A DNA stretch of 64,000 nt, taken from Podospora pseudoanserina (Eukaryota; Ascomycota; Sordariomycetes; Sordariales; Podosporaceae). Shown here in pieces: positions 57,413 through 64,000 of this stretch. A program made the position numbers and the translations under genes. Numbering within the stretch: position 1 is the first letter of the stretch; every line of letters begins with the position of its first letter. The DNA lies in the NCBI RefSeq assembly GCF_035222485.1, contig NC_085920.1, forward strand, positions 4,960,001 to 5,024,000, written 5' to 3'. Below the pieces are notes generated by a model. That model worked only from the letters and a program-made list of their open reading frames with translations, was not told the DNA's origin and did not search any database.

Positions 57413-60346
57413 CGTTATATACTTACTTTAACTCTATTACGAATAAGTTAAAAGTATCTTTTTATTACTATAACCAGACTTAAAAATATTTAGATAGAAA
57501 GCGTTTCGCTTAGCCTAAGCGCCGAGGGACCTTCTAGATATATACCTTCTACCGTAAAGTAGGTTATTAAACGTCTTAAAGAACTTAAGGACGAAGCTTA
57601 GTAAACCCGGAAATAGATTTTCGCTATCTCGACTATATTTAAGTCGACTATTAAGTTCCCGGTACCGGAGCGTTATAAAGGAAAGAAGGTAAAGCTTAAA
57701 GGGTTTTTAATTTAGTTTAAAACCTATTTTTATTAATACCTAAACTAATTTATTAATAAAGAATTAAAAATAATTTTCGTAACTATTAGGTTTAAAGATA
57801 GGGCTTTTGTATAGTTCGAGCTTATCCTTAACGATTACTATAAGTAGGAGCGGGAGGACTAAAAGAAAATTATTATAAAGTATTTTAAAAGCTACCGTAC
57901 TTTTAAAGTTAAACTTAAAGAGATATTTAAGAAGTATAATAAGGTAAGGCGTGTATAGGGGAGGCTCTTAAACTTACGTTAAACACGTTTAACGGTAAAC
58001 TATACGGTTTAATTTAAAATCGATAGCCTATATAATACTATTAACGATAAAAGATTAATATAGCTTTTCTACTATAGCCTTAAGGAAAAAATAAAGAATA
58101 AATTATATAAAAAATCGAGGCCCGATACTATCGATAAATATATCGTTATAGTTATATAAATTAACGACTAGTAATTCGAGCGTCGTATAGAGAAAAAAAA
58201 CTATAGTAAAGGTATTTACGATAATAACTATAAAGGATACTTTAATAATAACCGTTTTAACGATAAATATAAATAGAAATATTTTAATATTAATTACTCC
58301 GGCACTATATATTTAAAATTAATAAATATCGATACTATATAATAGTAAAAGCCGTAAGGCCGGGGCTAAAGTAAAGATAACTTTAAATATTTTAATTACG
58401 GTAAAGTAAAATACTTTAAGAAAGATTATAGGGTATTTAAACGGCTTAAATAGAAAAAGGAAATTATATTAATTACTATATCGAAAGGACCGAGGGTTAT
58501 AAAGGTAATAATTATTAAATATTAATTAAGTAAAGCAGTAAACTCCGAAGAAAACTTTAACTAATATACTAAATAAAAAAATATAAAGTTCTAGAAAGTA
58601 AAGGAAACCCTAAAAAGGCTAAAAGCAAAATATAAAAAAGGAAATCTTTAAATATAAGTATTATAGGATTAACTAATATAAATCGTTACGGAAGTTATTA
58701 AAGAAGTCGCTAAAAATAAGGGTCTTACGTAAGGACCTATTAAGTAAACGATACTAGAAAAGTAATATAGTAAATACGGAATTACTATTTTATAAAATAT
58801 ATTATAGCCTATAAAGCTTTTATATAAAAGTTAAAAAAAATATTAAAAAGGTAAGAAAGTAATTAGTATTAGGATCGTAAAATTATTAAAAGATATATTA
58901 ATACCTATATAGTATATACCCTATAAGGGAAATACGGTATAACTTTACCTTAAGTATCCGGAATATCGGAAAGTACTTTAGTTTTAGTATATTATATATA
59001 AATATACGGAGTATTATTAAAGTAAGTTACTATATAGCTATTAACTGGTATATAAAGTAAGTAAGGAGGGTAAGCTATAGCTAGTTAAAAGGACTATAGC
59101 CCGATAAGAAAAGGCCTAATAAAAGGACCTAAACGACTATATTTTATAAAAGGTTTAAAACCCGGTTAAATTAAAGGATAGCCTTTAAGTTATATAGATT
59201 ATATTAAAATATACGAGGTACTACGTCGAATATATAAACGGTTAAAATATAAATAATAATATACGCTCGTAGAAGGAAATAATATTAGGATAGTACTTAA
59301 GCCTAAACTACATTATATATTTACGAAAGAAAGTTAAACGATATTATTAAGCTAAAACGTTTAAAATTAAGTAGAAAAACTATTATCGAACGTAAATACA
59401 AAAGAATATTAAAGATAGAAAATAAAAAGAAATTAGGCGGGTATAATTAAAAAACTTTATATTACTAAATAACCTGAAATAAGAGGACACTCTTAAATAA
59501 TATAACCGTTTAAAAAACGATTCGCGGCCCTTCGCGGAGGCCGTTAACCTCTAACGGACTACAAACGGTATTTTCGAAAGTATCGGCGTAAGGTAAAGAT
59601 ATAAAATAATAATTTAACGCTCGTTAATAAAGTCGTTACTATATAGGGAGAAAGTAAGAAAGATAAACGCCTTTAAGTTACTACGTATTAAAAAAATCTT
59701 TAAATAATAATATTAATAAACGGTAATATAAAAATAAATTTAATTTTACTATAATTTATATATTAAGCCCGTATATTATAAAAGAAAAAAAAAGAATAAA
59801 TCGTTATATAAAAACTATTTTCTACGTAAAAGGTCTATAGGAAAATACTACCTTTAAATATTATAGTTAAAGAAAAAATAATATTAATTATATTCGATAT
59901 TATAAATATAGGACCTTCGAAGGATATAATCTTAAGGTAACTATAGTATAAAGATTATAATCTAGATATCGATTAGAGGGATAGTAACTATTTACGATTA
60001 AAAAAGTTTTAAAAGTATTTAATTAACGATAAAAGATTAGGAATATATATAAAGTAAAGTATAGGATAAGTATCCTTTATAGTACTACCGTAAGGACTAT
60101 AGGAAGTAATAATATACTTTATCGATATAGGTAATAAAATCGAAGAAATAGGATTAACAACGTTAGTAAAAATATCGGAGGTTAATAAATACGTTTATTA
60201 TAATAATATAAATAAAGGTAAAAAAAAGGTAGTACCGGTAGAATATTAAGGATATCTAGCCTTTACGGTTAAATATTTAAAGGGGCTTCTAAAGCGAGGA
60301 TCGTAGAACTATAAAATTAAATTAAAAGAAAAAACTAAATTACGGT

Positions 60347-60558
60347 TATTTAAAGTTTATTATATTAACGATAAATAAAATAAGGAGCTATAGAAATACT
60401 TAAATAAGAATTTAAAAAAAAATATATTAAGGAGTTTATATCGCTAATAGGATATTTAAAGTTTATTATATTAACGATAAATAAAATAAGGAGCTATAGA
60501 AATACTTAAATAAGAATTTAAAAAAAAGATATATTAAGGAGTTTATATCGCTAATAGG
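60347..60558 (+). repeat. 106-bp tandem duplication within copy B
   Basis: Two units (60347-60452 and 60453-60558) are identical except for one base in the A-run. They contain TATTTAAAGTTTATTATA at the start of each unit. The near identity in an otherwise heavily mutated element implies the duplication came after mutation. Confidence 0.9.
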
Positions 60559-63205
60559 ATACTCTATATTCTTCGTACTAAAAAAGAACGGTAGCTTATA
60601 ACTATATATAGATTACCGCTAACTAAATAATAAAACGGTAAAAAATAGTTACCCGCTATTATTAATATTTAAGTTACGGAGTTAATTAATAAAAGCGCGA
60701 TACTTTATATACTTAAATATACCTATCGGGTACGCCTATATATAGATTAAAGAAGGAGATAAATAGAAAATAGCGTTTCGTATACCCTATAGTTATTTCG
60801 AGTATCTTATAATACTATTTAGGCTAACTAATATACTTACGATATTCTAATTTCTCGTTAATTATATAATACGAAAGTACGTCGATAAAATAATAATATA
60901 TTATTTTAATAACGTTTTTATTTATTTACGTACTTTAAAGAAGTATAAGCGGTATATACGAGAGATATTCGACGCGCTATATAAAGCTAGACTTTTAATT
61001 AATAAAGAAAAAAGCGAGTTTTACGTATAGAAAATAATATATTTAGGATATTTAATATCGCTAAGTAAGGTTTATATAGAATTAAGGAAAATTATAGTAA
61101 TTAAGGATTAACTTACGTTATAATTATAGATATACGTTAGGGAATTCTTAAGGTTTATAAATTTTTATCGGATATTTATTCGGGGCTATATAAGTATTAT
61201 AAAGCTATTTAATTACTTAATTAAGAAAGATATAGAGTTCCGGTAAGGGAAAAAAGAAAAGTAGGCCTTTTAAGAGCTAAAAAAAGTTATTTTAAAGGAC
61301 CTAATACTTAAATTACTAAACCCTAATCGACCGTTCGAGGTTAAGGTAAATATATTAAACTATACGATCGGTAAATAATTAAGGTAGTAAAACGATAACG
61401 GTAAGCTATACCTAATAACTTTCTTTTTAAAGAAACTTAAAGAAATATCTTAAAACTATTTAATTTATAATAAAGAATTACTTATTATTATCGAAACGTT
61501 TAAGGAGTAAAGGCTATACTTTAGCGATATTAAATATAAAGTATAAATCTATACGGATTATAAGAATTTACGGTACTTTATTATTACGAAGGTCTTTAAC
61601 GCGCGGTAAATATAATAATTAAAGTTCCTTTCGGAATTTAATTTCTAAATTAATTATAAGAAAGACTCGGAGAACGCTAAAATAAATATATTTAACTAAT
61701 AAACTAATTACTATAAAGATATACTTAAGAAATTACTATTATTATTTAAAGAGGCGCTAAATAATACTTTTAAGTATTTATTATAGCCGTAAATGAAGTA
61801 TTATATAATATATCGTAAAAAGGTTATTTTTAGTAAGTACTAAAGGAAATTAAGTAACGATATTATAAAGTAATATTAATAGGAAAAGCTAAAGCTATAA
61901 GGTATTTAAAAAGATAGTTAAGGAAAACTATAATATAAAAATTAAGCGTACGCGAGGCTAGGTAATAGGACGGCACTAGTAATAGAGATTTATATATTAA
62001 AGTTCGGAGGATATATAAGTATTACTAAAACTATAAAAAAGATTAAGTAATACTTTAATTAGTTAAAGATTAAGGACGACGTTAAAGAAACTATTTAATT
62101 ATATTATACGTATAAAAGAATAAAGATTACGAGGTATAAGCTTTATAGATTTTTAAAGCTATTACCGGTAGTAAAACGGCTATAGAATTTAATTATAATA
62201 AACTTTATTACTAAATTATTAAAGTCTAAGGATACGGTAACCGGCGTTAAGTATAATAATATATTAACGGTAATTAATAGGCTTACTAAATAAATATATT
62301 TATTACTTTATAAAGAGACTTAATCGGTAAAATAGTTAGCGAATATAGTATTACGGTATATTATATTAATATATATATAGCTAAAGGAGTTTATTACGGA
62401 TTATAATATTAAATTTATATCGAAGTTTTAAAGAGCGTTAATAATAAGGTTAAGGGTAATAAGTAAAGTATCTTTGGCTTATTACCCTTAAATAAATAGT
62501 TAAACGGAACGGCTTAACTAAATTATAAAATAGTATTTACGGAATTATATTAATTTCGAGTAAGACGATTAAGTTAAATTATTATTTACGGTATAATTAA
62601 TATATAATATATCGTTAATTAAAACGATTAAAGCTATATTATTTTTTATAAATTTCGGTTATAAAGTAGATTTATAATAAAGACCTACGGTTAAGGTACT
62701 TAAGGCTAAGGTTAAAGTAAATAAAATATATATACTTTATAATAAATTTAAGTAAAAACTAAAGTTTATAAAGGAAAGAATATAAAAATATTATAATATT
62801 AAAAGGCTCGAGGGACCTTACTTTAAAGGAGGGGATATAGTATTCCTTTTTATATATATTTTACGTATTAAAAGACTTAGTAAAAAAGTTAGATTATAGG
62901 AAAGTAAAACTATTTAAAGTTAAAAGAAAAATATTAAAAACGGTATTCGAATTAAAGCTACTTAATATAATATATTTATAATTATATACCTTTTATATTT
63001 TACTTTTAAAACCCGTATTATACATAAGTAAAGCTAATATAAGTAATAGCGGAAAATAAAAAAGAAAAATATAATATAAAAAAGATATTAGATTTATAGT
63101 TTAATAGAGGTTAATTAAAGTATTTAGTTAATTAGTTAGGATATTCGGCTATAAATAACTCGTAGGAACTATAAATATATTTTAATTACCTAAATAAATA
63201 AAAAG

Positions 63206-64000
63206 AATTCTATTAACGATATCAGGACCGACTAAAACTTAAAATATATTTAGAAAAGCCCTATCGGGTTTTTCTAAATATAGAACCTTAATAAGAATCG
63301 AACTTACGCTTTTAACGTAATAACTAACGTATTATATATTATACTATAAAGTTAAAAGGTATAAGGAAAGCGAAATATAAATAGTATTACGCGCCTTAAA
63401 TACTATAGGAAGTAAAAGGCGCGCTATTAGCGGTATCTAGCGTAATTAGAAAGGAAAGACCAGTAATATTAAAGTCTAAAGAAAGGTCCGGAAGCTAGTT
63501 AAGGCCTAGGGAGGGATCCAGGAAAGAAAAGTTAAAAAAAAGAGTAGTGGTGGAAGAAAGGATAGCGGAGATATTTACTGCCGGCGGGCTATACGGGGTA
63601 GCAGGCCGCGCGGAAGACTCCCCTTCTTCCTCCTCGAGAAGTCGAGATTTACGACGAAAAGTAGTAAAAGCTCGAACCTTAAAGGCGCGCGACTACGCCT
63701 CGAGACGAAAAAGCTTATTTAAGGTAACTTACTTCTTAGTATTTAAACGCTCTTTCTCTTTAATAAAAGGGCGGACTACGGGATTAGTAAGAGGGAGTAA
63801 GATAGCCTAAATAAAAACTTACGGTTTATACTATAGATATCGCAGTAGGAGCGACTCGATTTAATATATAGGAGGCACCGGTCCTACCGAGAGGAAACTA
63901 TATATTAAAGGCTATTTTCTTTATAATAAATATACTTAGGTATAATAAGGCCGAACTTTTCGAGAAAAAGTATTTAATCGCGGCGACGGTCGATACTCGT
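63206..64000. other. RIP-affected repeat DNA, type not identified
   Basis: AT-rich, then moderately GC-richer from about 63360, with C mostly in CpG, CpC or CpT context. It contains a 16-bp inverted repeat (63246-63281) and a tRNA-like remnant on the minus strand (about 63284-63355). An open frame at 63547-63810 is Arg/Lys/Ser-rich, lacks a known domain and begins with a GTG, so I do not call it a gene. This could be the chromovirus 3' region or a third element. Confidence 0.4.

Larger units (their letters stand above)
56965..63205 (+). mobile_element. RIP-degenerated Ty3/gypsy chromovirus copy B (gag-RT-RH-IN-chromodomain)
   Basis: From the LTR at 56965 the plus strand shows, in order and with many stops, a Gag-like region (about 57640-58350), a zinc-knuckle remnant whose Cys codons read as Tyr (58388-58431), reverse transcriptase (about 60590-61190; the YxDD site near 60895 reads YFNN), RNase H (about 61310-61690), integrase (about 61930-62720, with a preserved ITDYN near 62395), a GPY/F-type C-terminal module (about 62810-62900) and a chromodomain (63080-63205, KILDL, LKYLVN, LGYS). 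This order defines a chromovirus. Stops are mainly TAG/TAA where Trp or Gln is expected, as RIP produces. No 3' LTR is visible before the window end. All frames are broken; the element is dead. Confidence 0.85.

Noticed and set aside
63547-63810. An 87-codon open frame near the right edge
   Set aside because: GTG start, Arg/Lys/Ser-rich, in RIP-affected repeat DNA; most likely a chance frame in DNA depleted of stop-forming contexts.

Overview
The window is nuclear DNA of a filamentous ascomycete. Genes are compact, with introns of about 50-70 nt that mostly carry GTATGT/GTAAGT-type donors, CTAAC/CTGAC-like branch sites and CAG/TAG acceptors. Gene families are Pezizomycotina-like, and the right end carries repeat-induced point mutation (RIP), a fungal genome defence. 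Protein resemblance suggests a Sordariomycete, probably Sordariales; species is not assigned.

Positions 1-52,500 are a gene-rich euchromatic arm. In order: vacuolar subtilisin PRB1 (-); a 2,640-residue BEACH-WD40 protein (+); complex I subunit NUO9.5 (-), divergent from OST48 of oligosaccharyltransferase (+); splicing factor ISY1 (+); a secreted/vacuolar metallophosphoesterase (-); choline kinase (-); copper chaperone SCO1 (-), divergent from the COMPASS PHD subunit SPP1 (+); a Ser/Pro-rich unknown (-); a PTH11-like rhodopsin-fold membrane protein (-); a conserved coiled-coil unknown (+); an HDHD5/CECR5-like HAD hydrolase (+); an intron-containing tRNA-Pro(AGG); an OPT oligopeptide transporter (+); and the MoaE-type molybdopterin synthase large subunit (-). 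These are mostly unrelated housekeeping genes with no sign of a biosynthetic cluster or operon. Several exons had to be resolved by splicing: an ATG-only first exon, 26- and 37-nt internal exons, a GC-AG intron through a kinase active-site motif, and two introns that are easily misread as coding.

From about 52,500 to 64,000 the sequence becomes AT-rich and almost devoid of CpA and TpG. It is a nest of Ty3/gypsy chromovirus copies: two inverted LTR fragments, a truncated copy A (from 53,266), and copy B (from 56,965) inserted into A. Copy B still shows fossil Gag zinc knuckle, reverse transcriptase, RNase H, integrase and chromodomain in order. Two un-RIPed, LTR-like insertions (361 and 665 bp) sit inside copy A and must postdate its mutation. 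No intact gene was found in this part.

The most unusual signals are: (1) a strong switch from C-rich to G-rich coding strand within genes, seen on both strands; (2) RIP that spares the first ~250 bp of both LTRs but saturates the rest; (3) an apparent one-base frameshift in OST48 and a missing in-frame AUG in the coiled-coil gene, either of which may be real biology or a consensus error.
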